From contig NZ_QUOV01000001.1 in assembly GCF_003390395.1 (NCBI RefSeq), positions 930,001 through 994,000 on the forward strand: 64,000 bases of DNA, read 5' to 3'. The notes below the pieces were generated by a model that was given only the letters and a program-made list of their open reading frames with translations, was not told where the DNA came from and made no database searches. Positions 9,630-17,640 of this stretch are shown here, piece after piece (positions within the stretch are counted from its first letter, which is position 1; each line of letters begins with the position of its first letter). This stretch comes from Thalassotalea euphylliae (GTDB lineage Bacteria > Pseudomonadota > Gammaproteobacteria > Enterobacterales > Alteromonadaceae). The translations under genes and the position numbers were made by a program.

Positions 9630-11027
9630 GTGAACATGAAATCTTTAAATCGTGTTAAACAGCACGTTTCAACTTTCTTGGCAGCAGTAACCCTAACTTC
9701 TGCTGCTTTTGCTGCTAACGCTCAAGAAGCTACTAGCTTAGATCAATTACTTGAACAATTAGCGCAAGGTAAAGTTGCTCAAACTCAGCAAAACAAACAG
9801 CGTGAAGCTGATTTTATGGCGCGTAAGTCTGAGCAAGACCAGTTACTAGCAAATGCGACTAACGAGCGTGACAACCAAATCAAATTAAGTACTGAGTTAG
9901 AAGCTAGCTTCCAAAATAATGAAATTGAGTTAGCCAACCGTCAAGAAGCATTGAACAAGCGTTTAGGTGAATTAAAAGAGCTATTTGGTGTACTCCAGCA
10001 AGTGGCTGGCGATACCAAAAGCAAGTTCCAAAACTCAGTTATTTCAGCACAGATCCCTGGCCGTGAAGCTTTCTTAGATGAGTTTGCTCAATCAATGGGC
10101 TCTTCGTCAAAGCTTGCGTCAATCGAAGAAATTGAAAAGATCTGGTTCGAATTACAACGTGAAATGACGGAAAGTGCGAAAGTAGTGCGTTTCGATCGCG
10201 AAGTAGTGTTAGCTGATGGTTCAAAACAAACTGCAACTGTGACGCGTATTGGTAACTTCAACTTAGTGGCGAACAACAAGTACCTAGAATTTATCAGCGA
10301 GACAGGCAGTGTTGCTGAGTTAATTCGTCAGCCTTCTGGTCGTTACTTGGGTACTGCGGCTGATATGACTGCAGCTAATCCCTCACAAGGCACGCAACAA
10401 GTAGCATTTGCGTTAGACCCAACTGGTGGTTCAATTTTAAGCTTGTTAGTACAGGCACCTGATACGCAAGAGCGCGTTGACCAGGGTGGCCCTGTCGGCT
10501 ACGTGATTTTAGCGATTGGTGCAATTGGTTTACTGATTGCACTTGAGCGTTTCATCGCATTATTCCTAGTGGGTAATAAAGTAAACCGACAACTTAAAAC
10601 GGCAACACCTTCTAATGATAACCCGTTAGGCCGTGTACTAATGGCAAAAGAAGAGTACAAAGACGTTGACGTTGAAACCTTAGAGCTAAAACTTTCTGAG
10701 CGCATTCTAAAAGAAGTGCCTCAGCTTACCTCACGCTTAACCATGATCAAGATCATCTCAGTAGTCGCACCGCTTATCGGTCTACTAGGTACCGTAACCG
10801 GTATGATCAATACCTTCCAAGCAATTACTTTGTTTGGTACCGGTGACCCGAAACTCATGGCCGGTGGTATCTCACAAGCACTTGTGACTACAGTTCTTGG
10901 CTTAGTTGTGGCGATTCCTATGGTGTTTATCTCTACCATTTTAACCACACGTAGCCGTGGCATTATCAATATTCTACAGCAGCAAAGTGCTGGCATTGTT
11001 GCTGAGCGCGCAGAGAAAGGAGCGTAA
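9630..11027 (+). CDS. large MotA/TolQ/ExbB-family protein with periplasmic extension (TtpC-like)
   Basis: 465 residues. A signal peptide (ending near AFAANA-QE) and a coiled-coil periplasmic domain (about 30-150) precede the proton-channel core: one membrane helix at GYVILAIGAIGLLIALERF (about 291-309) and the paired helices around APLIGLLGTVTGMINTFQ and LVTTVLGLVVAIPMVF. This architecture matches the TtpC component of TonB2 systems of Vibrio, required there with ExbB2/ExbD2. The GTG start at 9630 sits 11 bases after GGAG; ATG 9636 is an alternative. The next gene starts 2 bp after the stop. Confidence 0.88.
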   Translation: MNMKSLNRVKQHVSTFLAAVTLTSAAFAANAQEATSLDQLLEQLAQGKVAQTQQNKQREADFMARKSEQDQLLANATNERDNQIKLSTELEASFQNNEIELANRQEALNKRLGELKELFGVLQQVAGDTKSKFQNSVISAQIPGREAFLDEFAQSMGSSSKLASIEEIEKIWFELQREMTESAKVVRFDREVVLADGSKQTATVTRIGNFNLVANNKYLEFISETGSVAELIRQPSGRYLGTAADMTAANPSQGTQQVAFALDPTGGSILSLLVQAPDTQERVDQGGPVGYVILAIGAIGLLIALERFIALFLVGNKVNRQLKTATPSNDNPLGRVLMAKEEYKDVDVETLELKLSERILKEVPQLTSRLTMIKIISVVAPLIGLLGTVTGMINTFQAITLFGTGDPKLMAGGISQALVTTVLGLVVAIPMVFISTILTTRSRGIINILQQQSAGIVAERAEKGA

Positions 11028-11029
11028 AC

Positions 11030-11557
11030 ATGATTATATTCATCGAAATGATGAATAGTATCAGCGCGTTTCTAGATACCGGTGGTCAGGTACTGACCGT
11101 GATCGCCGGCGTTATCTGCCTTATGTGGTTACTGATTTTCGAACGTTTGTTTTTTTTCTTAAAAACGTACAACGGCATTAAAAAATCAGTTATTGCCAAC
11201 TGGCAAGCAAGAGCCGATAAAAGCTCTTGGAATGCTGAGCAAATTCGTATTGCGCAAGTATCGCGCTTAACGGAAATGCTTAATCAGAATGTTGCCTTGA
11301 TTCAGAGCCTAGTCGTGCTATGCCCACTGCTAGGTCTACTGGGAACCGTAACGGGTATGATTCAAGTATTCGACGTAATGGCAATTTCTGGTAGCGGCAA
11401 TGCGCGCTCAATGGCGTCTGGGGTATCTCGCGCCACTATTCCAACCATGGCTGGTATGGTCGGTTCATTATCGGGTGTTTTTGTGGTGACTTGGTTGCAA
11501 CGCAAAACCAAACGCAGAACTGAACAATTAGAAGATTCACTTGTGCTTCAGCATTAA
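11030..11557 (+). CDS. exbB: ExbB-type proton channel subunit
   Basis: 175 residues, the small canonical ExbB. The first membrane helix lies at about 18-38 (VLTVIAGVICLMWLLIFERLFF). The hallmark pair of helices covers SLVVLCPLLGLLGTVTGMIQVFD and TIPTMAGMVGSLSGVFVVTWLQR, including the conserved LGLLGTVTGMI. With ExbD it forms the inner-membrane proton channel that energises TonB. It lies between the TtpC-like gene (2-bp gap) and exbD (27-bp gap). Confidence 0.92.
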   Translation: MIIFIEMMNSISAFLDTGGQVLTVIAGVICLMWLLIFERLFFFLKTYNGIKKSVIANWQARADKSSWNAEQIRIAQVSRLTEMLNQNVALIQSLVVLCPLLGLLGTVTGMIQVFDVMAISGSGNARSMASGVSRATIPTMAGMVGSLSGVFVVTWLQRKTKRRTEQLEDSLVLQH

Positions 11558-11584
11558 GCTGGAGCCAAAATAAGGGTTAGAACT

Positions 11585-11998
11585 ATGCGTTCTCAATTAG
11601 CAAAAGTTTTACAAGAACAGGAAGAACAAGAAGAAATTAATATGACGCCGATGCTAGACGTTGTATTTATTCTACTTATTTTCTTCATCGTTACCGCCTC
11701 ATTCGTCAAAGAAGCGGGTATTGAAGTTAACCGTCCAGAAGCTGCGACAGCAGTGAAAAAAGAGCGCGCTAACATTCTTGTTGCGATTAGTGACAAGGGC
11801 GAAATTTGGATCAACAAACGTCGTGTTGATGTGCGTGCCGTACAAGCGAACATTGAACGCTTAAAAGCAGAAAACCCGCAAGGGACAGTGGTCATTCAAG
11901 CTGATAAAAAAGCGACCACGGATGTGCTGATCAAAGTAATGGACTCTGCTCGCGCCGCTGGTGTGTTTGATGTATCAATTGCTGCTCAAGAGGCATAA
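11585..11998 (+). CDS. exbD: ExbD/TolR-family biopolymer transport protein
   Basis: 137 residues. The N-terminal INMTPMLDVVFILLIFFIVTASFV contains the membrane helix with the essential aspartate of ExbD (D in MLDVVF, about residue 25). The periplasmic domain follows (VKEAGIEVNRPEA, ILVAISDKGEIWINKRRVD, VVIQADKKATTDVLIKVMDSARAAG). It partners the ExbB proteins encoded upstream and is 3 bp from tonB, so translational coupling is likely. Confidence 0.95.
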   Translation: MRSQLAKVLQEQEEQEEINMTPMLDVVFILLIFFIVTASFVKEAGIEVNRPEAATAVKKERANILVAISDKGEIWINKRRVDVRAVQANIERLKAENPQGTVVIQADKKATTDVLIKVMDSARAAGVFDVSIAAQEA

Positions 11999-12001
11999 TC
12001 G

Positions 12002-12667
12002 ATGAGCACTAGTGTAACGTCAAATAGCAGCGCTACAAACTCATTAGCACCAAGCGCTTTACCACGTTACGGCATCGCGTTAGCGCTTGCTGTTAGCGTG
12101 ACCTTTGTTTTGCTTTGGGGTATGCAAACCTTGATCACTGGTGGTAAAGACGCGTTAACTGAGCCGCCACGTGGTAACGTGCTCGACTTTATTCGTTTAA
12201 AGAAAGAAGAAACGGTACAAAAGAAAGAGCGTAAACCACAAAAGCCACCTAGGCCGCAAACCCCACCGCCACCAATGCAGCAACCACAAATGCAACAGGC
12301 AAACCCGAACGCAGATGCAATCAGCACAGCGTTTACCGCCGATGTGAGTGCAGATACTGGCCTAGCAGGTGGTTTGAGCTTAGACAACGGTGATGGCGAT
12401 TACTTACCGATTGTAAAAGTGGCGCCAATTTACCCTCGTCGTGCGCAGTCTCGTGGTATTGAAGGTTACGTGATTGTTGAATTTACCGTAACCACGAATG
12501 GTTCAGTACGCGACCCGAAAGTTGTCGAAGCGCAGCCAGCAGATATCTTCAACCGCGCGGCAGTCGACGCAGCCTTGAAGTTTAAGTACAAACCTCGTGT
12601 TGTTGACGGTACTGCGGTAGAAGTGGCTGGCGTACAAAACAAAATTACATTCCAAATTGACGGATAG
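12002..12667 (+). CDS. tonB: energy transducer TonB
   Basis: 221 residues. A single membrane anchor (about 20-45) is followed by a basic, proline-rich spacer (KPQKPPRPQTPPPPMQQPQ, about 78-96) and the C-terminal TonB domain (YPRRAQSRGIEGYVIVEFTV, AVDAALKFKYKPRVVDG). It spans the periplasm and transmits the energy of the ExbB/ExbD motor to TonB-dependent receptors; two such receptors lie elsewhere in this window. The first ORF and receptor at 1-5.4 kb are plausible clients. Confidence 0.93.
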   Translation: MSTSVTSNSSATNSLAPSALPRYGIALALAVSVTFVLLWGMQTLITGGKDALTEPPRGNVLDFIRLKKEETVQKKERKPQKPPRPQTPPPPMQQPQMQQANPNADAISTAFTADVSADTGLAGGLSLDNGDGDYLPIVKVAPIYPRRAQSRGIEGYVIVEFTVTTNGSVRDPKVVEAQPADIFNRAAVDAALKFKYKPRVVDGTAVEVAGVQNKITFQIDG

Positions 12668-12676
12668 GAGCAGCTC

Positions 12677-13981
12677 ATGAAAAAATCAAAGCTAATCATG
12701 TCCTTAGTAGCAGCTGGTGTACTTTATGGCTCACCAATTGTGAGTGGTGACTTTTTAGGTGGCGTTGTAAAGGCGGCTGAAGCATCACCTGCCAAGCGCG
12801 CTTCTAAGAAAGTACCAGCGATGCGAAATCGCGTATACACCCAACTAGCCCGTGCTCAGCAATTGGCTGACGGTGGTGATAAAGCGGCTGGTTTTGGTGT
12901 ATTGGACGATGTAAAAGAGCGCATTAACCAGCTTAACAGCTATGAAAAAGCCATGATGTGGAACTTCTATGGCTTTATGCATTACGGTAATGACGACATC
13001 GCCAATGCGATCACCAGTTTCGAAAATGTTATCGCTGAAGAAGCCATCCCAGAGTCGCTTTACCTTTCAACCGTTTACTCGCTTGCTCAATTAGCAATGC
13101 AGCAACAAGACTATGGTAAGGCACTTGGCTTCTTACAACAGTGGCGCGCCAATACCGATAAGGAAATGCAATCTGGCCAGCATATTTTGTTCGCTCAGGT
13201 CTATTACCAAGACAAAAAGTATGCGGACGCACTTAACCATATCAATGCCGCCATTGATATGGTGAAAGCGAAAGACGAAACGCCAAAAGAAAACTGGTTA
13301 ATTCTGCAACGTGCAGCTTACTACGAGCTTAAGCAGCCTGAAAAGGTGACTGAAGTGATGGAAGAGCTAGTGCGTTTATACCAAAAGCCACAGTACTGGA
13401 TCCAATTAGCGGGCATGTACGGTGAAATTGGTGAAGAGAAGAAACAACTTGGTGCGATGGAAACCGCATGGCAGGCAGGCTATATCAGTAAATCTAGCGA
13501 TATTATCATGCTCGCCCAATTGTATTTGTTCAATCAGCTACCGTACAAAGCGGCAAAACTGTTGGATGACTCGATTGCTAAAGGGATTGTTATTGCCGAT
13601 GAAAAACGCATTCAGCTAATGGCACAAGCCTATGTGATGGCCAAGGAAGACGACAAAGCAATTCCGGCCTTGATCAAAGGCGCTGAAATTGCTGAAAACG
13701 GCAAGTTTGATGAGCAATTAGCACAAGCCTACTTAAACACAGAAAAGTGGCAGCAGTCGATTGATTCCGCCAAAGTCGCCTTAAAACGCGGTGATTTGGA
13801 TAACGAAGGCAATATGCATTTAGCACTAGGCATGGCGAACTTTAACTTAGGCAATTTTGACGAAGCAATCGCTGCTTTCGCCGATGCTCAAGCCTTTAAA
13901 GACGTTGCCAAAACAGCTAAGCAGTGGACTAAGTACGTTGAAAAAGAGCGTGACTATCAACAGCGCTTGGCAATGAACTAG
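12677..13981 (+). CDS. TPR-repeat periplasmic protein of the TonB operon
   Basis: 434 residues. An N-terminal signal sequence (MKKSKLIMSLVAAGVLYG...) is followed by repeated helical hairpins of tetratricopeptide type from about residue 50 to 425, for example YGKALGFLQQWR, YADALNHINAAIDM and LGMANFNLGNFDEAIAAFADA. It begins 9 bp after tonB and ends at a strong terminator, so it is the last gene of the DUF3450-ExbB-ExbB-ExbD-TonB-TPR operon. A comparable TPR protein accompanies TonB2-type systems in other marine gammaproteobacteria. A role as periplasmic scaffold is inference. Confidence 0.85.
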   Translation: MKKSKLIMSLVAAGVLYGSPIVSGDFLGGVVKAAEASPAKRASKKVPAMRNRVYTQLARAQQLADGGDKAAGFGVLDDVKERINQLNSYEKAMMWNFYGFMHYGNDDIANAITSFENVIAEEAIPESLYLSTVYSLAQLAMQQQDYGKALGFLQQWRANTDKEMQSGQHILFAQVYYQDKKYADALNHINAAIDMVKAKDETPKENWLILQRAAYYELKQPEKVTEVMEELVRLYQKPQYWIQLAGMYGEIGEEKKQLGAMETAWQAGYISKSSDIIMLAQLYLFNQLPYKAAKLLDDSIAKGIVIADEKRIQLMAQAYVMAKEDDKAIPALIKGAEIAENGKFDEQLAQAYLNTEKWQQSIDSAKVALKRGDLDNEGNMHLALGMANFNLGNFDEAIAAFADAQAFKDVAKTAKQWTKYVEKERDYQQRLAMN

Positions 13982-14071
13982 CGCCATTATCTAGTGAAAT
14001 TTAGCCAAATACACTCAATAAGTATGCCCTTACTAAGTTAAATTAAGGGGCTAACTACTCAAAGATAAAAC

Positions 14072-14095
14072 AAAAGCCGCACTTGCGGCTTTTTT
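14072..14095 (+). terminator. rho-independent terminator of the TonB operon
   Basis: Perfect 9-bp stem AAAAGCCGC/GCGGCTTTT with a 4-nt loop, running into six T. It lies 90 bp downstream of the TPR gene. Confidence 0.9.
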
Positions 14096-14122
14096 AATAT
14101 TTATGGCTTTTTTAATATTTAT
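14087..14122. repeat. 18-bp direct repeat, two copies
   Basis: GGCTTTTTTAATATTTAT occurs twice back to back (14087-14104, 14105-14122) followed by a third partial GGCTTTT. The repeat starts in the 3' arm of the operon terminator, so it duplicates the terminator tail; slippage is the likely origin. Confidence 0.8.
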
Positions 14123-14692
14123 GGCTTTTCAAATTTAAATGTAAGTGGTTTAGAGCAGCCTTATTTAAGTTAAAAGGGGGCACGCTATACCAAAGAGAAC
14201 TTATAGAAAGTTTCGAGAGTTCGATACGTCTCAATTAGAAGCACATATTTAAGGAGTTAGACTTCAGCACTTAAACACCTAGCGCTTCTCAATCATCCAC
14301 CCACTAAAACGGCTAACTAGATAGTTAGTTCACTGCCTGTTTGACTAGCTTTTGGTTTAAACCTACCTAGGTATTCTTTTTGAGTACCTTGTCGCCCCAG
14401 CGTGACTAGCAAATTACCATTTTTTGTTTTGATTCTCAAAAGGCTACTTTATGTAATTTTCTTTTAAAAAATCTCATGAAAGTAAATTTTTGTGGATATA
14501 TTCTACGAAAACATATCGCTATTACTGACTGTAAGCGTTGTCATGGATATTTTTGAAATTCATCTACTTATTTCAAGGTATTGAAATATGGGGGTTTTAA
14601 CATCAATTTATGTTTTTATGAAAGTATATTACGAAAAATTAAGGGTTGACATGTCAAAAACACCTTTTTATGAAATTAAATTACAAAATAAA
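14123..14692. other. gene-free AT-rich stretch
   Basis: About 570 bases with no convincing ORF or RNA gene. A 12-bp perfect palindrome TTGACATGTCAA (14646-14657) overlaps a possible -35 (TTGACA), with TATGAA 17 bp downstream (14669-14674). It could be an upstream second promoter with an operator for the next gene. The rest shows nothing I can interpret. Confidence 0.4.
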
Positions 14693-14721
14693 TTTACATT
14701 AGAGTAAAGAGTCTATATACT
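14693..14721 (+). promoter_or_regulatory. predicted sigma-70 promoter of the DUF3718-like gene
   Basis: TTTACA (14693-14698) and TATACT (14716-14721) are separated by exactly 17 bp, each one base from consensus. Transcription would start near 14728, giving a leader of about 50 nt. Confidence 0.65.
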
Positions 14722-14779
14722 AGCCAGCAGTTGAGTAGAGATACTCGTTAATCATTAAAAGCGTTATATGAGGTGTGCC

Positions 14780-15217
14780 ATGAGATCATTATTTGTTGCT
14801 GCGTTAACTTTAGCTGTTTCTTTCACGGCGTCAGCAAAAGTCAATCAAGTTGAATTTAGAGCGTTAGATCAAACTGCTGAAACACAGCTTTGTATGGCCG
14901 CTGCGCAAGGTGGTATCGCTGAAGCGAAAGCAGTAGCACGCTCACTTGGCATGAAGTACAGCGAAGTAAAACGCAAAACCTACTGTAACGAAACATCATT
15001 AAGCCGCTTCGCTGCAAAATATGACGCGCAGGCAGCATTGTCAGTAAAAGATGTCGTTTTCAAATTTGTTGCTGCAGACAAAGCACTTGCCTCACAAATC
15101 TGTCGTGATGCAGTGGTTAATGGCTTAGATGCAGCACAAGCACAATACAAGAACATTGATGCTATCTACTGTAATGGCGAAATCATTAGTCGTTTTGTTC
15201 GTAAGCACAAAAGCTAG
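14780..15217 (+). CDS. small exported DUF3718-like protein
   Basis: 145 residues from ATG 14780, chosen because GAGG lies six bases upstream; an in-frame ATG at 14768 has no ribosome site. The signal peptide ends at TASA-K (about residue 20). The mature protein holds two related modules, each ending in a cysteine-containing block: LCMAAAQGG...YCNETSLSRFAAKY and ICRDAVVNG...YCNGEIISRFVRKH. Each module has two cysteines about 35 residues apart, likely forming a disulfide. This fits DUF3718, a small exported family common in Alteromonadales with no assigned function. It is monocistronic, with a strong promoter and terminator. Confidence 0.75.
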   Translation: MRSLFVAALTLAVSFTASAKVNQVEFRALDQTAETQLCMAAAQGGIAEAKAVARSLGMKYSEVKRKTYCNETSLSRFAAKYDAQAALSVKDVVFKFVAADKALASQICRDAVVNGLDAAQAQYKNIDAIYCNGEIISRFVRKHKS

Positions 15218-15280
15218 AACACAGCGTTTCTAAAACCCAATTGCTATTTTAAGCTCTCCCCCAAGCTGAGCTTTCTTTTG

Positions 15281-15308
15281 GCCCCGCACCTAGTGTGGGG
15301 CTTTTTTT
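15281..15308 (+). terminator. rho-independent terminator (repeat unit 1)
   Basis: Stem GCCCCGCAC/GTGTGGGGC (15281-15289, 15293-15301; one wobble pair), 3-nt loop, then seven T. It should end the DUF3718-like transcript. Confidence 0.9.
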
Positions 15309-15492
15309 ATTCCCAGAAACTTGTCGACAGTTAAATGACGAGAAATAGCAAGGTCGAGCTTTTTGCTCTCCTCTCCTCCCAAGCAAATTGAGCTTTTTTT
15401 ATTCTCAGAAACTTGTCGACAGTTAAAGTACGTGACATTGTAAGATAGAGCTTTAGCTCTCCTCTATCCCCTGCAAATTGAGCTTTTCTTAG

Positions 15493-15520
15493 GCTCTGCA
15501 CATGGTGTGGGGCTTTTTTT
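15493..15520 (+). terminator. rho-independent terminator (repeat unit 3)
   Basis: Stem GCTCTGCAC/GTGTGGGGC (15493-15501, 15505-15513) with several wobble pairs, 3-nt loop and seven T: a diverged copy of the terminator 210 bp upstream. It has no gene of its own to terminate. Confidence 0.7.
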
Positions 15521-16005
15521 ATTCTTAGTGATCTGTCCTAGACAATATTGACAGTTAAAGTGCGTGGCAGCGCTTTTTGTTCTCCTCTACCGATAGATAA
15601 CTAAGCTACCTTTGTGCCTTTCACGCAGTGACGTTTTTTGTCCTACAAGGTTTATCGGTAGGGGCGAGAAAGACGAACGATATAAACTAAACATGAAATG
15701 GAAAGGGGTGAATGTTAAATTGCTTGCTCTTATCCTGCGGTGATTTATGGCTAGCTGTAATTCAGCTTCTAGGTATTGTTCCTCTTATTTGCTCGAAAAG
15801 CGTGAGTAAAACGTGCAAGCGAGAAGTGTTTAGCAAAGCACCTGCTGTGAAGAGTATTTATTCGGTGTGTGTTTAACCTTTAGGCATAAAATCTGGTCTA
15901 CCAGTGACGTTAATTTAGGCAAAAAAAAAGAGTAAAAAAATATGATGTTTTTATGAAAAAAACATTGCAAAAGCAGAGGCCAATATTTTTCGGGGGTCTC
16001 CTTTG

Positions 16006-16055
16006 TTATCCACAGAAAATGTGGAAAGTTGAATAACCTTATTATCTGTGGATAA
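16006..16055. other. pair of perfect DnaA boxes in inverted orientation
   Basis: TTATCCACA (16006-16014) and its reverse complement TGTGGATAA (16047-16055) match the strict DnaA-box consensus. They belong to an 11-bp perfect inverted repeat (TTATCCACAGA/TCTGTGGATAA) with a 28-bp spacer. The site lies in a gene-free region between two converging genes, so it is not an obvious promoter element. It could titrate DnaA or act as a structural site. No dnaA/dnaN/oriC genes are nearby. Confidence 0.7.
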
Positions 16056-16198
16056 GTTTGTTACTAACATTCGCTACGATAGGTAATTTCAAGACTAGCA
16101 AACAAAGCATGTAAAAATGATCAGTATGGTGGCGATCAAAGAATCAAATTGATGGAATTTTGGATCTTTATGAGGAAGTGCTGCGTAGTGGGTAATTT

Positions 16199-16230
16199 GA
16201 GCAATAGTGACGTTTTTTGTACTATTGCTC
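16199..16230 (-). terminator. hairpin downstream of the CorC-like gene
   Basis: Perfect 10-bp stem GAGCAATAGT/ACTATTGCTC (16199-16208, 16221-16230) with a 12-nt loop, 8 bp past the stop codon of the minus-strand CorC-like gene. No T-run follows on that strand, so it may stabilise the mRNA end rather than terminate by itself. Its loop holds part of a 15-mer, AGTGACGTTTTTTGT, also found at 15627-15641. Confidence 0.45.
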
Positions 16231-16238
16231 CTAGCCCT

Positions 16239-17522
16239 TTATTCTTCTGGGGTTTCGCCTGAAAAGTGTTCGGGCATTATACGTACGGTTTTGATCATGT
16301 TGTCGCTTACGTCAACGATCTCTACCGGATAGCCGGCGATCCTAACACTTAGTTTAGCTTGTGGAATATCTTCCAAATACTCAATAATTAAGCCATTAAG
16401 CGTTTTCGGTCCGTCTGTGGGTAAATGCCATGACATTTCCTTATTAATGTCTCGAATAGAGGCACTTCCATCAATTAAGTAGGAGCCATCAGGCTGGTGA
16501 TGAACTTCTTCTGATGGTGCAGGAGCAGCTGTTGTTGTAAAGTCGCCAACAATCTCTTCTAGGATGTCCTCAAGCGTGACTAAACCTTGAATGTCGCCGT
16601 ACTCGTCAACAACTAAGCCCAAACGTTCTTTCGCGTGTTGGAACTTAAGTAGTTGAACATTGAGCGGGGTACCCTCAGGGATAAAATACAATTCACGTAC
16701 AGCGCGCAGCAGTGTCGCTTTGGTAAATTGGTTTTTTGATAATAAACGCAGCGCATCACGCATATGTACGTAGCCAACAACATCATCGATATTGTCACGA
16801 TACAAGAGTACACGGGTGTGGTTTGATTGCGTTAACTGCTTTTGAATTTTCTTCCAGTCTTCGTTGATATCAATGCCCACTAACTCGTTACGCGGGATCA
16901 TAATATCTTCAACCGTAACTTTCTCTAGGTCGAGAATGCTCACCAGCATGTTTTGATCGCGCTCTGGTAGCAAGGCACTTGACTCGTTAACGACGGTTTT
17001 TAATTCTTCGGTGCTTAAGCTGTGCTGTTCTCGCTGTTCTGAGCTTATTCTCAGCAATGCCAAAAAGCCGTTCGTTATCCAATTAACCGCGATAACAAAA
17101 GGGAACAGCACTTTTAACAATAAAGTCAGAATAACTGAGCTTGGGAATGCCACTTTTTCGGGGTACAGGGCAGCTAGCGTTTTCGGTGTTACTTCGGCAA
17201 AAACCAGAATAACTAAGGTTAATGCCAGACCTGCGTAAAAAATACCTGCGTCGCCAAAAAAGCGAGCAAAAATAACCCCTGAAACTAGCGATGCAAATAC
17301 ATTAACTAAGTTGTTGCCGATGAGAATAAGCCCGATCAATCGATCCGGTTTTTCGAGCAGTTTACTTACTCTTTTCGCACCTTTGTGTTTTTGTTTTTCA
17401 AGGTGCCTAAGACGGTACCTATTGAGTGACATCATGCCTGTTTCTGAGCCAGAAAAATAGGCAGAGATAAATATGAGCACACCTAAAATAATAAACAGTG
17501 TACTAGTCGAAATGTTGTCCAA
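16239..17522 (-). CDS. CNNM/CorC-family membrane protein (HlyC/CorC, YfjD type)
   Basis: 427 residues. An N-terminal DUF21/CNNM membrane domain (about 1-190, beginning TLFIILGVLIFISAYFSGSETGMMSLNRYRLRHLEK) is followed by two CBS domains (about 210-330; IMIPRNELVGIDI, LGLVVDEYGDIQGLVTLEDILEEIVGDF) and a C-terminal transporter-associated CorC_HlyC domain (about 345-420). Family members are linked to Mg2+/Co2+ efflux or homeostasis. It lies next to ypjD, as in many gammaproteobacteria, with 118 bp between. The start matches family length (E. coli YfjD is similar). Confidence 0.92.
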   Translation of the reverse strand: MDNISTSTLFIILGVLIFISAYFSGSETGMMSLNRYRLRHLEKQKHKGAKRVSKLLEKPDRLIGLILIGNNLVNVFASLVSGVIFARFFGDAGIFYAGLALTLVILVFAEVTPKTLAALYPEKVAFPSSVILTLLLKVLFPFVIAVNWITNGFLALLRISSEQREQHSLSTEELKTVVNESSALLPERDQNMLVSILDLEKVTVEDIMIPRNELVGIDINEDWKKIQKQLTQSNHTRVLLYRDNIDDVVGYVHMRDALRLLSKNQFTKATLLRAVRELYFIPEGTPLNVQLLKFQHAKERLGLVVDEYGDIQGLVTLEDILEEIVGDFTTTAAPAPSEEVHHQPDGSYLIDGSASIRDINKEMSWHLPTDGPKTLNGLIIEYLEDIPQAKLSVRIAGYPVEIVDVSDNMIKTVRIMPEHFSGETPEE

Positions 17523-17640
17523 AAAGGGGGATCCTATGTTGCCAAACAGATTGATTTTAGCGCGAAAACTAAAATCAGATATCCGTTATACCTTAAAATT
17601 TATGGCGAACAAACAGATATCTTCACTTGTGTAATAAAAA

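Larger units (their letters stand above)
15265..15600. repeat. three diverged tandem repeats of about 110 bp, two with terminators
   Basis: Three successive units share a (GGGG)CTTTTTTTATTC block, then an AGAAACTTGTCGACAG-like block with GACAGTTAAA, then a GAGCTTT(TTG)CTC mini-hairpin and CTCCTCT. Unit 1 is about 15265-15370, unit 2 about 15371-15472, unit 3 about 15473-15600. CAGAAACTTGTCGACAGTTA is identical in units 1 and 2. The middle unit has lost the GC stem. They do not encode a protein. They may be a duplicated terminator region or remnants of small-RNA genes. Confidence 0.7.

Noticed and set aside
14205..14240. tRNA-like GAGTTCGATAC segment
   Set aside because: No matching acceptor, D or anticodon arms could be built around it.
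15265..15600. Repeats as a CRISPR array
   Set aside because: Units are about 110 bp, diverged and without regular spacers; no cas genes.
16006..16055. DnaA boxes as a chromosome origin
   Set aside because: Only two boxes, no AT-rich unwinding array and none of dnaA, dnaN, gyrB, gidA or mnmG nearby.
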